The notes beneath the pieces are model-generated. The model had not been told where the DNA came from and ran no database searches. It saw only the letters and a program-made list of their open reading frames with translations. A program made the position numbers and the translations under genes. Below are positions 24,779 to 37,100 of a stretch of DNA of 62,000 bases, in pieces. The stretch spans positions 624,245,912-624,307,911 of the forward strand of contig NC_081408.1 of assembly GCF_030272615.1 (NCBI RefSeq), written 5' to 3'. The stretch is from Cryptomeria japonica. Lineage: Eukaryota > Streptophyta > Pinopsida > Cupressales > Cupressaceae. Within the stretch, counting starts at the first letter, position 1, and every line of letters begins with the position of its first letter.

Positions 24779-25894
24779 TGTTGGTATTTTGATAATGTTT
24801 AAGTTGTGATTGTCATTGATGGACACACACTTATTTTATGTATGAGTTATTCTCCACCGATAATATGTGTTGTTTTGTTCACACCGGTATTATATGCCAT
24901 TGTATGTATAGTCTTTGTTTGTAGAAGACTATCGGTGTTTTTTAGAAGAAGATTACCGGTCGTAGCAGTATGAAGACCTCGAAGCGATATGAAGACCTCA
25001 AGCAGAATGAGGACCCCTAGTGGAAGTTAATCTTTTTGATCGAAACATTATGTTCTAGTTTTCCAGTCTTTATTCGTTAACCGGTAATCAGTATACTTTG
25101 CTAAACCAGTATAATTGTAAAGTGTGATGAGTTATCATCCACCGACACTTTAGTGGTGTTTCTGTGTCATGTTACCAAATATGTCTAGATGCACTGTACT
25201 TAGGAAATTGTAGTCTAATCTTATTGGACTGACAAGAAATCAGATTCCTATATGAGGACATCATTCTAGGGTTTTGGAGAGTTGATATGTGCGAGTATTG
25301 TAGAGCAGATTAGGTCTGTGCGAAATAGGTATCTCACTACAGAGATTATGAGTGCAAAGGATAGAAGACTGAAGTAATGCTGTAATGCATTAACAGAGAA
25401 CTGTCAAGGATCTAATCAAGCATTATGTGCTACTTTCTAGATCATTCACGTGTTGATTACTAATCTCTTCGACAAGTCTGAAACCCTTAACCGGGTAGGC
25501 CTAGCCAAGCCTATTGTAAATCCTCTAACAAGGTGGTTCACAATTGTGGATCTGAAATCCTTTAACAAGGTAGTCTTTAACAAGACTTATCTCCTAATAG
25601 GATTTGTTATGGTGAAGAACATTGTAAGGCCTTAACCAGTCTAGTTACTATTATGCAGATAGTTGACTTGTGAGTTTTACTCACCGTGGTTTTTCCCATT
25701 AGGGTTTCCACGTAAAAATATCTTGTGTTATGGTGATTGTGCTTCTGTGGGTGAATGCTCTATTTTCTATTTGGCTTGTTTATGTTTTAACCGGTTTGTT
25801 TTTTAAACTACTACACCGGTCTGTTGGTAAATTGTTTAAGAGTTTGGTTAAGTTTTTAGGCATACTAATTCACCCCCCCTCTTAGTATTCATCA
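24779..25894 (+). repeat. 3' LTR of Element 4
   Basis: A 1116-bp repeat of the 5' LTR with moderate divergence and a few indels, ending ATTCATCA. Target duplication CTATG follows at 25895-25899. Confidence 0.9.
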
Positions 25895-25899
25895 CTATG

Positions 25900-26519
25900 T
25901 ACTTTCTCTATACCTTCGATGTTCCTAGTTCTTCGTCATGCAATTATTGTTGGTCATTCTTTTCAGTGTACATGTCCCTCTCCCTTTTCAACATTATGGG
26001 GAGGTTTGTCATGTTGGTTCTAATGCTTCCTTGGTTTGATTGATTAGCTCTTCAGGATTTGGTGTTTCATGCCATCTGTATCTTCGAGTTCAGTTGTTTG
26101 CTTTTGTTTGCCATCTGATTCGAGTAGTGTCATTTGAGGGCACTCATGCAGATTGCAATCTTTTCTACCTGGTCATGTTCTATTTCAGTGGAGGTTATCA
26201 ACAGTTACTCTTCAACATTGTTTGCAACTATTTCTTGCTTCAGTGGTGTTCTTCATTCTCTTTTTTTGTTCCTATCTTTTGGAACACTCTTGTTTGGAGG
26301 CTTCTTAGCCCTTCACTTGAGCTTTCATCTCTTCTTGGAGAGGAGTTTTGTTCCCATAGGGTTTTCTCCTTTTTCTCCACACTATAAAGATTTTATTGTA
26401 CTTGGGTACCTCATCAGGCCTAGTTATCGAGACCCATTGTTGCTTTCATGCATTTTTTTACATGTTTTTTAGTCCTTGGTTGTTTTTTAGCTACTCCCTA
26501 AGTTCATCTTAAGGGGGGG
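25900..26519 (+). other. Internal non-coding sequence of Element 3, right part, with polypurine tract
   Basis: Continuation of Element 3 after the nested insertion. There are no recognisable coding domains, although two overlapping frames of about 110 codons exist at 26040-26472. It ends with the polypurine run TTAAGGGGGGG at 26509-26519. Confidence 0.65.
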
Positions 26520-26848
26520 TGTTAGAGTTATATTTTATTAGCTAATAATTATTTATTTAATTATTAGTTTATTATATTGTATGCTTAAGCTAAACTTAGG
26601 AATCTTATAATTCTTTAGGATTTTCACCTTCAAGTTTTGAGTATCCTTTTATAAGGATTCTCTCTTTGTATTTTTCATAACAACTGTAATTATTGAATTG
26701 CAATCTTGTTGCACAATCAATATGACTCCTCTTTTCTAGATCTCTGAATTTTGGCCTCCATAGCTATTTTGCTTCTCTCTTTCTGTGACATGTTTGCATG
26801 TAGGTGATATTTGGGAGCTGTAGAGTTGATTTTTCCTCAAATCCAATA
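26520..26848 (+). repeat. 3' LTR of Element 3
   Basis: A 329-bp repeat of 17122-17436 with a 14-bp insertion, followed by the target duplication ATTTT at 26849-26853. Confidence 0.85.
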
Positions 26849-26939
26849 ATTTTGTTACATCAATTTACTAGACACATTGACTCCTTAAACATAGATATTT
26901 AGGTTCATATAATTAAATTCCATACCCCTATCATTGACC

Positions 26940-28738
26940 CTACCAATAATTCTAACCATAAATCTAAACTCTTAACTATAATCTTAACTTTAACCCTAAC
27001 CCTAACCCTAAATCTAATTATATCTCTAACCAAAAACCTAATCTGGAACTCCATTGAAAGACCATATAATATACATATATTGGTTTGAAGCCTAATCCTA
27101 ATTAAATTTTAGCCCAAAACTATAACCTAATTGAACCCTAATCCTAATTTAACTCTAACCCTAATATAATTGAATCATTACCCTTCTTTTTAACCTAGAT
27201 TAAAATATAATACTAACCCTAAAGTTATAATTAAACACTTACCATCATCAAACCCTAGCCTTGACAATATCCATAATTTATACCTAATTGAACCCTACCG
27301 ATAACCTAATCTTACCATAATTGAAACCTAACAATAGCGTAACCCTAAGCTTAACTATAACCCTAGAATCAAGCTCTAACTAAAACTTCAACCCTAATCT
27401 AAACACAATTAAATTCTAGCCCTAATCCGAATTTAAACCTAGCCCTAATGTAATTGAATGATAGCCCTAATTTACCTCTAATCCTAACCCTAAATATAAT
27501 TAAACCCTTTCAACAATTAAAGACTAACTCTAATTAACTATAACCTTTAACCCAATTGTTCCCTAATATTAATTAACTTCTAGCCCAAACATTAACCCTA
27601 ATTTTACTTTAGTCATTGTAATTATAATCGTAAACCTAACCGTAATCGAAACCCTAAAAATAAGCCTAATCCTAACAATGATGTAAACCCTAAGTATGAT
27701 CATAATCCCAATCCTAAGCCTTGTCTCTAACTGTAACCCTAACCCTAACCATGATTTTAACCCTAAACCCTATCCATAATCCTAGGCCCTAACCCTATCC
27801 ATAATCCTAACAATAACCCCAAGCATGGTGTAAATCCTAACCAAAACCCTAACCCTAACCATGATGTAAACACTAACATTAATCCTAATGCTAACCCTAA
27901 ACCCTAACCCTGACCATGATATAAACCATAACCATATCTATAATCCTAACCTTAACCCAACCCTAAACCAAACCATGACTTAAACTATAACCTTTAGTGT
28001 ACTCCTAACTATAACTCCAAACCACTACCCTAATCATAATCCTAACCCTAACTCTAACCTAACCTAAGTATAACCCTAAAAATAGGGAATGGCTATACGA
28101 CCCTTAGGATGCACCAAACATCTATTACAATGTATTAATAATATATGAAGGGTATTAATATCTTGCTACATCCTAAGGGTTGGGTAGCCATTTCCCTAAA
28201 AATAACCTTACAACTAACCCTAACCATGATGTCACCTTTACCCTATCCATAATCCAAACCATGATGTAAACCCTAATCCTAAACAAGATGTATATCCTAA
28301 TCCTAACCATAACCATAATTATAAGGTCCTAAACCTAACTATAGCCTAAGCACTAAACCCTAACCCAAGAAAAATCCTAGCCCGAACCTTAATCTTAAGC
28401 CCTAGCCCTAATGATAATGCTAATCTTAACCCTAACCATGATGCAAATCCTAAACCTAACCCTAACCATGATATAAACGCTAACATTAATCCTAACACTA
28501 ACCCTTAACCCTAACCCTAACCCTAACCATGATGTAAACCCTATCCATAATCCTAACCATAATTGTAACCCTAAGCCTAAAAATAACCTAACCTTAACTC
28601 CAACGCCAACCATGATGTAAACCCTAACCCTAACCCTAATACTAACCATAACTCTAAACCCTAACCCTAACCCTAACCCTAACCGTAACCTAACCATAAC
28701 CTCAAACCCTAACCCTAACAATAATCCTTAGTCCTTAC
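26940..28738. repeat. Degenerate interstitial telomere-like array, left half
   Basis: About 1.8 kb of imperfect CCCTAA/CCCTAAA units on the plus strand, the complement of the plant telomere repeat TTTAGGG. It is mixed with recurring variants such as ACCATGATGTAAACC and CATAATCCTAACC. Purity rises toward the right (28490-28720). The sequence resumes at 47667 after Element 2. The reading frames over it, rich in Val, Arg, Gly and Leu, are translation artefacts. Confidence 0.9.
28084..28197. mobile_element. 114-bp foldback (MITE-like) element inside the telomere-like array
   Basis: The inverted ends start AGGGAATGGCTATACGACCC and finish GGGTTGGGTAGCCATTTCCCT, pairing over about 35 bp with a few mismatches. 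The core is AT-rich. The hexamer AAAAAT flanks both sides (28078-28083 and 28198-28203), as a target duplication would. It has no coding capacity. The family is unknown. Confidence 0.75.
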
Positions 28739-29504
28739 TGTAGACACCTAAAATTGTCATGTCTAATTAAATAAATATTTTATTTATTTAATTATTTAAG
28801 CTTAATTCTTCTATTAATTAAATAGATCTTTATTTATTTAATTAATTCATTTATCCTCTTCTAGCCTTATTTCTCATTTAAATAAATACATTTATTTATT
28901 TAAATTATCCTTTCCTAAATTAAATAAATATTTTTATTTATTTAATTGATCTCACTTCTTCTATTAATTAAATAAATCTTTATTTATTTAATTAATTCAT
29001 TAACCTTTTCTACCCATGACACATCATTCATCTCTTAATTCATACACTACCTACCTCTTTCATTATTTTATTATTTCCTCTACCTACCCTCTAATCATAG
29101 CTGACCTCCTTTTACACCTCTCAATCTTATCCCTCCATTTCTTATAGTGTCTTCTATATAAGGAGATGCTTTCTTCATTATCAAACCCTAATGACTGAAT
29201 TTACACAATTGACTACACTACGATCCTACTTGCAACCACACTCCGTTCTTTGTTGAGCTCTTGTGCACATAAAATCTGAGAGCAAATATATCAAGCAAGA
29301 TCAATGGAGATAGGAAGAATGGAGATTCAAAACCCTATTGGACATGTGATGGTATAATCTTTGTGATTTCATTTGATTTGCATTGTCTTAGGTAATCTTC
29401 ATATGTTATGGTGGATCTTTGTTGTTGTTAGGCTAGGGTTTTGTGGTTGAATTCATTTAGCCTTTCAATATCGTTATTATTGTTATCCATTTTCACCATA
29501 TACA
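28739..29504 (+). repeat. 5' LTR of Element 2
   Basis: A 766-bp LTR. U3 contains five AT-rich palindromes (28764-28794, 28813-28846, 28876-28905, 28917-28947, 28963-28996). Each has a TTAAATAAA arm facing TTTATTTAA. Confidence 0.95.
29154..29163 (+). promoter_or_regulatory. TATA box of the Element 2 LTR
   Basis: CTATATAAGG lies in the 5' LTR and is repeated at 47316-47325 in the 3' LTR. Transcription would begin about 30 bp downstream, near 29190. Confidence 0.75.
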
Positions 29505-29507
29505 TTT

Positions 29508-29525
29508 TGGCACGCCCGGTGGGAC
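29508..29525 (+). promoter_or_regulatory. Primer binding site of Element 2
   Basis: TGGCACGCCCGGTGGGAC starts three bases after the LTR end. The leading TGG complements the universal CCA tRNA end. I cannot assign the tRNA with confidence. Confidence 0.7.
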
Positions 29526-29614
29526 TCTTGTCCCTTTTGCATTTAACATCCTTGTTGTAGATTTTGTATTTTGAAGTTGCAGATTTGACGTTTTCGACAA
29601 TATTTTTGACATTT

Positions 29615-29866
29615 TCGCGTCTGCGTACTTTTGGATCACGTTTTTGATTTTCTGGCACGTCTGCGACATCCAGATCCGCATCTGTGTTTTGGCAATATTT
29701 TATTTTGCAGGTTCCAGGAAGGCACGTCTGTGTTGAAAAGTCGCGTCTGAGTCATTTTAACCCGTGTCTGTGTCACGGAACTGTGATCTTTAGCCACGTT
29801 TGTGTATCACAGAATCGCGTCTGTGTTATTCAGTCGCATCTGCGTTAAGGGTAACCGCGTCTATGC
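29615..29866 (+). repeat. GCGTCTGTGT motif cluster 1 (11 copies, sense)
   Basis: Copies of CGCGTCTGTGT and close variants (CACGTCTGCGA, GCATCTGTGT, CGTGTCTGTGT, CGCATCTGCGT) begin near 29615, 29655, 29678, 29722, 29742, 29763, 29795, 29816, 29835 and 29856, plus a partial copy. They are separated by unrelated spacers of 10-25 bp. They lie in the Element 2 leader just after the primer site. Confidence 0.85.
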
Positions 29867-31761
29867 ACGCCCGTTTCAAATTTTGGGTTTTCATTGATTC
29901 AGTTTTTCGGATTTTGCATTTAGGGTTTCAGATCTGGTTTATTTTGAGCTAACATTTTCGAATCTAGCTAACCAAAGTGGTGCAACTTGCCTTGGAAGCT
30001 AAATCGTTTGGTTGAAGGCCCCTATTTTCACAAAGTCTTTTGGGTTTTAAAATTTACCTAACTTGTGTGCTTGCAGGAAGGGGTGATCATTTGAAACAAT
30101 CCAAACTACTAACAACTCTTTGTTGCAGGTCCTTGGCAAGGGTTTTTTGATTTTTATTGTGTGTCTTGTTTTCATAGACTAGCAAACACTTCAATTGGTG
30201 CACTAAAATTGAATCATTGTCTTTTGTGTCTTAAGCAATAGGCTCTTTTTGTTTAATCTTTAGAGGGCCTGTCTTCCCGTGTGGTCATTAGGACTACTAG
30301 TGAGAAGAGAATGACCCAAGTGGTAGCGAGGAAAACCCACCTCATTTGAACCACTATAAACAAATGTATTCATGGTGAAAACTATGAATAACGTGTGCTG
30401 ATTAGTTCATACCGACACTATGTCTCCCCATAAACCCGTTTGATCAAATTTATTTGATCAGTTGTAGGGCGTAACCCCTACCGGCTGGGAGCCTTCTGTA
30501 TTTACAGAGCTGAAAGTGCCACATGTATGGCCACACGAGCGGATGCCCTTACTAGCACCATTTTGTTTTAGAGGCCCAAATCCTTCTAGTTGTTGGGGTA
30601 GGAGGTCGGACCTCTGGTAGCGGCCCACACACATACAATTCTTAGTAGAGATACAAAGTTCGCCATAGGGAGTTTTCATGGGGACTGATGCTTGGCTGAC
30701 CCGAGAAGTGAGTGCCGAGGGTGGAGCCAGTGAGGTCAAGCATCTAAGTATCTGCTCTGAATAGCGTAGCCTCGGGGGTAAAACCCCATGTGGGATCAAC
30801 AACTATTGTCTTGGCCAGCCATAAGAATTGTGCTTGACATATTTTAAACATTCAAGACCAAACAGCAAAACATTGTGTCTTTTGTGTCTTCAAGTGTATG
30901 CAAAACATTTCTTTACATCAAACAACACACTTTTCTTGGAGTCATTTTGAGTCTAGACACTATCAAACATTGAGTCCTCATTAACACTGTGTCCTCTTGT
31001 CACGAAAAATAGTCAAACAGTCAGATTTGGTCACAACAAAAACAACTTCACAGATTGGAAAAAATTGCACAAATTTTACAGAAACGCGTCTGTGTCGGAC
31101 ATAATAGTGTCTGTGTCAAGAAATCACGTCTGTGAAGGGTAGAAACGCGTCTGTGTTTACATAATCAACATTACACTTTGCAAATTTTACAGAAACACAT
31201 CTATGTTAAACAAAGCTGCGTCTGTGTCAGGAAACCGCGTCTGTGAAGTATACAGGCACGTCTGTGTCCAGAATTGAAAAACTGTTACAATCTAGCAAAC
31301 AAACACAGTCAGTTTCGAAATTCTTGAGCTTCCTAGGTCATTTCTCCAGGGTTTCATTTAGCATTCAACCTGTCTTTGGGTCTCACGAAATCCATCATTG
31401 CTTCACATCTCACTTTACATTCACACTTGTCTAAACTTGAGTCAAAAGGTCGCTTGCTTGTCCTCATCATATTTTGTCAACATACTACATACAACAACAC
31501 TTTGCTAAGTGGTCCCTCATCAAGGTTTCTTACCTTTGGGTCTCATTTGGTCTTACTTAGAGTTAGGGTCAACTTACCTCATCAAGAGAAACTATCCTCT
31601 CTTTGGAAGTCACACCTACTCTACTACATACATACTTGGTCTTACACTTTGGACATTGCAAGTGCACTTCAGATTCATTTACATTCCATCCAACTCTTGG
31701 TCTTCCATACTTTTCCCATTTTTTTCATCTAGTCTCACATATCTTGGTCAATACCTAGTTC
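29867..31761 (+). other. Untranslated leader of Element 2
   Basis: A 1.9-kb leader before the gag ATG. It has no domain-bearing frame. The segment 30440-30830 is distinctly richer in GC than its surroundings. Its minus-strand frame of 114 codons has no recognisable content and I treat it as chance. A second motif cluster lies at 31085-31267. Confidence 0.6.
31085..31267 (+). repeat. GCGTCTGTGT motif cluster 2 (8 copies, sense)
   Basis: Copies near 31085, 31107, 31126, 31146, 31196, 31217, 31236 and 31257, with consensus AAACGCGTCTGTGT, spaced mostly about 20 bp apart. This is the same motif and orientation as cluster 1. Confidence 0.85.
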
Positions 31762-33541
31762 ATGGTTGAAACCCGTCTTCAAAAATCTAGGAGAGAAACT
31801 AAAGAGGCTCAAGAGTCCGCAAACATGAGTTCTTATGAGTATGACAATGAGATCTTTTTCAATTCTGATCATACTACATTACCTGACATGGATGCCTATA
31901 GAAACATTCCAAATGTTGAGAACATGGACACAATAAACAACAATGCTACACACAATGACAATGTGGACAACTTTTCAGTACATTCAGCAGATGTGGAAGA
32001 ATCCATTATGAATCCCCATTTCAATCGATTGGTTGAGGAAATAATGAGGAGGGATAGACAATACTTCTTACAAATGATGGCACAAAGTGGAGCCAAGATA
32101 CCTCATGATTTTGACATGTCTCAAATAATGGAAAATCAACCTTTGCAACAACCTCACTCCAACATGGATCAAAGGAGACCTAATAGTGGAGGAAATAGAG
32201 GACCACATATGGTACCTGAATCACCATCAGCTTTGCTTCAAAAACCAGAGGTCCCACATACACATGGTCAAACATATGATACTCACCTTCGCAGACCATT
32301 ATGGAAGTCTTATGGAGAAAAAAATGCTCAATCACATATCAATGCTAAGGATCAACCACCAAAGCAATGGGACATTCAAAGGCATGCTCAAAATTTGGAC
32401 ACAAGGAAACCCCGTGTCAAATTTGGGGGCAATACAATAGAACATGACATGCCTATAGAGTATGGTATACATGCACAAAATAGATATGGTGTTCCTCAAC
32501 ATGAATCTATACCAAGTGGTCCATATATGCAGCATCACTATAGACCTCCTCCATATGAACATGTATATGATCAATATCATCCATATATGCAACATGCTCC
32601 TCCTCCAACTGGTGCCTCAAGCATGGGGTATGGTCCAAGAAGTCGATCTCCACCTAAGAGCAATTTGGAGCAACAAATCAGGGACTTACAAAAGAAAATG
32701 GAGGACATAAATACACCAAAGCCAACATACACAATGAGAGACATATGTCCTTATCCATTTGACAAGAGCATTCCAATGCCTCCATTTCCTACACACTTTG
32801 TGATGCCTAAATTTGATAAGTATAGAGGAAAAGGGGATCCTAAGGCACACATAAGATAATTTTTCACAGCTTGCATTGAGGTAGCAGCAGAAGAGACATA
32901 TTTGATGAGATTATTCCCACAAAGCTTAGGTGATCAAGCTATGGAATGGTTCTCCCAACTCCCACCTGGAATTAAGTCATGGGGTGACTTAGTAGAGGCA
33001 TTTATCCAACATTTCTCCTATAATATAGAGACAGACATATCAGTCACTACTTTGTGCAACACCAAGCAAAAAGAGGGAGAGTCTTTTGCATCATTTTTAC
33101 AAAGATGGAGAAATCTAGCCAGCAGATGTTCTTGTGAAATTCCACAAAAACAAATGGTAGAAATGTTCACACAAAATGTTAACAAAGACATTGGCTATGA
33201 TCTAAGAAAAGCTTGTTTGTCCACCTTCAAGGACGTCATTGAAAAAGGCTTAGCAACAAAGAAGGTCCTAATTGAGCAAGGAGTCATTAAGATATTCAAG
33301 GAAAACAAAGATGACTTTAAAGGAAAAGACAAGCCAAGATTTTGGAATAAAAACAAGAACACAGTTAATGATGGTGTAGTTGATGCCGACACAATGCGAC
33401 CTAAATTCATCTTTTCGGGATCAAGTTCTACAAACAATCAGGTAAATACTCAAACAACTTCCAGATCATGAAGGAAGTACACTCCATTGGGAGAACCACT
33501 TGAGTCAGTTTTCAAGAAGCTTGTAGCAAACAAGGTAATCT
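31762..33541 (+). pseudogene. gag: Gag of Element 2, broken by two stops
   Basis: The capsid-type structural protein of the element. The start is ATG 31762 (MVETRLQKSRRETKEAQ). About 365 residues of N-terminal, Pro/His/Tyr-rich sequence reach a TAA at 32857-32859. The same frame resumes with the retrotransposon gag core (AMEWFSQLPPGIKSWGDL, then FASFLQRWRNLASRC) and stops again at a TGA at 33469-33471. The sibling copy at 33542-34111 has TTA in place of that TGA. After this point a 571-bp direct duplication shifts the frame by one base into the pol frame. Full-length gag cannot be made from this copy without readthrough of both stops. Confidence 0.85.
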
Positions 33542-34111
33542 ATTAAGTCCTGGGGTGACTTAGCAGAGGCATTTATTCAACATTTCTCCTACAACATAGA
33601 AACAGACATATCAGTCACTACTTTGTGCAACACCAAGCAAAAAGAGGGAGAATATTTTGCATCATTCTTACAAAGATGGAGAAATCTAGCCAGAAGATGC
33701 TCTTGTGAAATTCCACAAAAACAAATGGTAGAAATGTTCACCTAGAATATTAACAAAGACATTGGCTATGATCTAAGGAAAGCTTGTTTGTCTACCTTCA
33801 AGGATGTTATTGAAAAAGGCTTAGCGACAGAAAAGGTCCTAATTGAACAAGGAGTCATCAAGATATTCAAAGAAAACAAAGATGACTTTAAAGGAAAAGA
33901 CAAGCCAAGATTTTGGAATAAAAACAAGAACACAGTCAATGATGGTGTTGTTGATGCCAACACAGTGCGACCCAAATTCATTTTTTCTGGATCAAGTTCT
34001 ACAAACAATCAAGTGAATACTCAAACAACTTCCAGATCATTAAGGAAGTACACTCCATTGGGAGAACCACTTGAGTCAGTCTTCAAGAAACTTGTGGCAA
34101 ACAAGGTAATC
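32971..34111 (+). repeat. 571-bp tandem duplication of the gag core
   Basis: 32971-33541 is repeated at 33542-34111 with roughly 95% identity by eye. The junction lies at the shared ATTAAGTC. The unit length is one more than a multiple of three, so the second copy is in another frame. It has its own TAG at 33743-33745, in a position where the first copy has CAA. Confidence 0.9.
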
Positions 34112-37100
34112 ACAGTTCCAGATTTTCCTCCATATGAACCAAAGGTTAAACCAAATTGGTGGAATGATGATGAGTATTGTGAATTTCATAAGAGCAAGGG
34201 TCATAAGACAGGAAATTGTCATCGACTGAAGAACATCATACAAGATCTCATTGATAGAGGTGACATTGAGATTGAGGGACATTCGTCTAATCAAGAACAT
34301 GAGATGTTTAAGGAAGCATTTCCAAAACATGACAAGGGAAAAGCTAAAGCCACAAATGATCAAACCAACTATACCAAAGCATCCTACAACTATGATTCAA
34401 CTATCAATCATATCTCGATGGACAATTATGTCTCTACTATCATCATCAAGGACAAAAACCCTGAGAATTCTACTCAGAGACCCAAGATTGTCCTAAAAGG
34501 TGTGGGATCTTCTTCCGAACCTACCTCTGAATGTAATGTCACAACTCGTCGAGGTAAAATCACTTTGCAAGGTGCTCCAACTAAAAATGCTGCCTCTTCA
34601 TCAACCAAACCTGAGTATGACCTTGTAGAACAATTAGGGAAGACACCCGCACTCATCTCCATTCTTGAGCTCCTACGCATATCCCCCGCACATAAAGCCA
34701 TTCTTGACAAAATCTTGAGTGATACTGCCGTTCCTACTGATCTGAACGTGGATCAGTTTCAAGCCATGGTGGGATACCTTTCCATTCCACACTCCCTTAC
34801 CTTCACTGAAGCCGATGACGCCTCCGTAAGTCAGCCACATAATGCACCACTACACATTGAAGCCTTCATACACAAACATCGAATAAAAAGAGTCCTGATA
34901 GATGGAGGAGCAAGTCTAAACATTTGCACATTAAGCACTATTACACAATTGGGATATTCTGATAAAGCTGTGAATTCTACAAACAAAATCACCATTAAAG
35001 CATATGATGATGAAGAGCGTTCATCCAAGGGTACAGTCATTTTACCTCTGAGAGTTGGGCCAGTTACAAAGGATGTGGTCTGTCAAGTCCTGGATTTAAA
35101 TCTCACTTATAACATATTGCTAGGACGTCCTTGGATTCATGAAATGAGGGCAGTCCCATCCACATATCACCAATGCATTAAGTTTCCTCATAATGGAGTG
35201 GAAGTAACAGTTAACGGTGATCCTAATCCATTCATATACTGCAATAACCTGAAATCAAAGACTGAGACCATCATTCCCAGTAATCGTGAGGCGGTTCCTT
35301 CCTCGGCATACGTTGATCCTGAGTCATTAAAACCTTCAACATCAAAACAAGGTGAGCTTAAAGGCAGGTTTCAGGACAGAGGCATGGGGGAATATACTTT
35401 CAATCAGACCATGTATTTAAGACAAGTCATGAGTTCCCCAAAGGAATATGGAAGACCACATCCTAACAAACAAATCTCTATCATGATGCTTAAATGGGAC
35501 CCTACTACCTTTCAAAGATGGGGTGAACTAGAAGAGGAAGATTTATATCAAATGCTTTTCAGGGACAATGAAGAGGAAACACAAGACCACATCAACCTAC
35601 CATGTGAGAAATATGGCAAAGGCTTCAAAATTCTGCAAAAATTCGGGTATGATGGAAAAAGCCCTCTGGGGTTACAAAAGGAAGGTATCATGGAACCTTT
35701 ACAACCCGAATTGACCTTCAAGAAGGAACACTCAAAAGGACTTGGTTTTTCAACTTCTAAAGTCCACACCCAAAGGATAGAAGAAGCCTTGCAAATCAAA
35801 GCCGCCAAAATGCAACAGGAGGATCGCTATTCCACATATTCTAACGAATGGGAATGGGGTTCAGACAAGTCTTCCAGTGACTATGAGCTCACCGCGACAT
35901 TCAGAGAGCCAGATGAACCCACAGAAGAAGAGGAATTTTATAACAAGTTCAGAGTTGGAAAAGAAATGACCCATGAGGAGTCCACACAATCCTCGTCTCT
36001 AGGTTCTAGGTTGAAATCACATAGGATGAGAACACCTATCCCAGAATGCGCTACTAGTGACGATAATTTGGATTCGCTTGCAATCGAGACTGATGAGGAG
36101 AGTGCCATCGATGACCTTGATAATTACCTTGACATACCCAAATATAACCACATCTTCACTCTTAGCCCCGCTAACTTCGAAGACATTAACGACCTTCCCC
36201 TTGTGCACCACCAACTCATTGACCGGGATCATGAAGGACCTGCACAGTTGGACACATTTCAAAATGATGAAGCTTTTATTGACTACCTGGGGATACGAGA
36301 TGATCTTCCTCTGGGGGACCATAAAGCGGGATACACTATAGAACTCAATAGTGTGGCATATTTTGGTGAGGGTGTCGGACCTTCTAGTCGCAAAAATGTG
36401 AAAATAAGAACAAATCAAGGGTCTTATGGTGAAAACCACACTGTGGCGCTATCTGACCCCAAAAAAGTAAAAAGAAAGGACATATTTGAGGGCGAAAACC
36501 TCTCCGAGGCACCCGAAGATGGAAGGCTCAACATTCTCCAAGCATCCTATGAGGAAAAGTCATCCATGTTGGTAGAGGAGACTATCAAAAGAAACATTGG
36601 TACAGAAGAGGTTCCACATAACATATTCCTAGCTCAATCATTGACAAAGTCCGAAAGGTCAAAATTCATAAGTTTCTTCAAAGAACGAAAAATCAACTTT
36701 GCCTGGTCATACGCTGTTATGCCTAGATTGGATCCGGATTTGGTAATGCATCATTTGACAGTCAAACCGGGGGCAAAACCAGTAAAAAAGAAATTAAGAA
36801 AAATGCATCCACAAGTGGCATTGCTAGTCAAAGCAGAACTTGAGAAATTACTGGATGTCGAATTCATACGCCCAATTGATTATCCTGAATGGATCTCCAA
36901 CTTGGTACCTGTTAGCAAACCAGATCACAGCATCAGAATATGTACAGATTTCAGAGACATCAACAAAGCTTGTCCAAAGGATGATTTCCCATTACCAAAT
37001 ATTGACTTAATTGTTGATCTCACAGTAGGTCATGAAATGCTATCATTGATGGATGGATTCTCTGGTTATAATCAAATAAGAATCGCACCCGAGGATCAAC

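Larger units (their letters stand above)
18407..25894 (+). mobile_element. Element 4: pol-less copia-type LTR element with gag and ORF A, nested in Element 3
   Basis: The LTRs (18407-19477 and 24779-25894) start T(G/A)TTGGTATTTTGATAATG and end CTTAGTATTCATCA. They are flanked by CTATG at 18402-18406 and 25895-25899. The primer site is a perfect initiator-Met match (TGGTATCAGAGCCAAC) and the polypurine tract is AAAGGGGGAGAT; both are typical of plant copia elements. The internal part encodes a coiled-coil, zinc-knuckle gag (19528-20752) and then a long unidentified frame (21241-24515). There is no protease, integrase or reverse transcriptase. It must have been moved by proteins supplied in trans. 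The second base of the 5' LTR has mutated from G to A. Confidence 0.9.
17122..26848 (+). mobile_element. Element 3: copia-like gene-less LTR element, split by Element 4
   Basis: The LTRs at 17122-17436 and 26520-26848 begin TGTTAGAGTTATATTTTATT and end CCAATA. They are flanked by ATTTT at 17117-17121 and 26849-26853. The primer site reads TGGTATTATAGC, a mutated form of the initiator-Met site TGGTATCAGAGC, and the polypurine tract is TTAAGGGGGGG. Once Element 4 is removed, only about 1.6 kb of internal sequence remains (17437-18406 and 25900-26519), and none of it codes for a recognisable protein. It is therefore a non-autonomous element. The LTRs end in TA rather than CA, so the exact boundary could shift by three bases. 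Confidence 0.85.

Noticed and set aside
28395-28721. Gly/Leu/Val/Arg-rich minus-strand frame of 108 codons, and similar frames at 48346-48932
   Set aside because: Translation artefact of CCCTAA-type repeats.
30458-30802. 114-codon minus-strand frame in the Element 2 leader
   Set aside because: No recognisable domain. The sequence is a GC-richer part of the sense leader, and no promoter or splice signals were seen.
33788-33790. Start codon of the 2023-codon frame
   Set aside because: The frame begins at a TTG inside duplicated gag sequence; this is not a real translation start.
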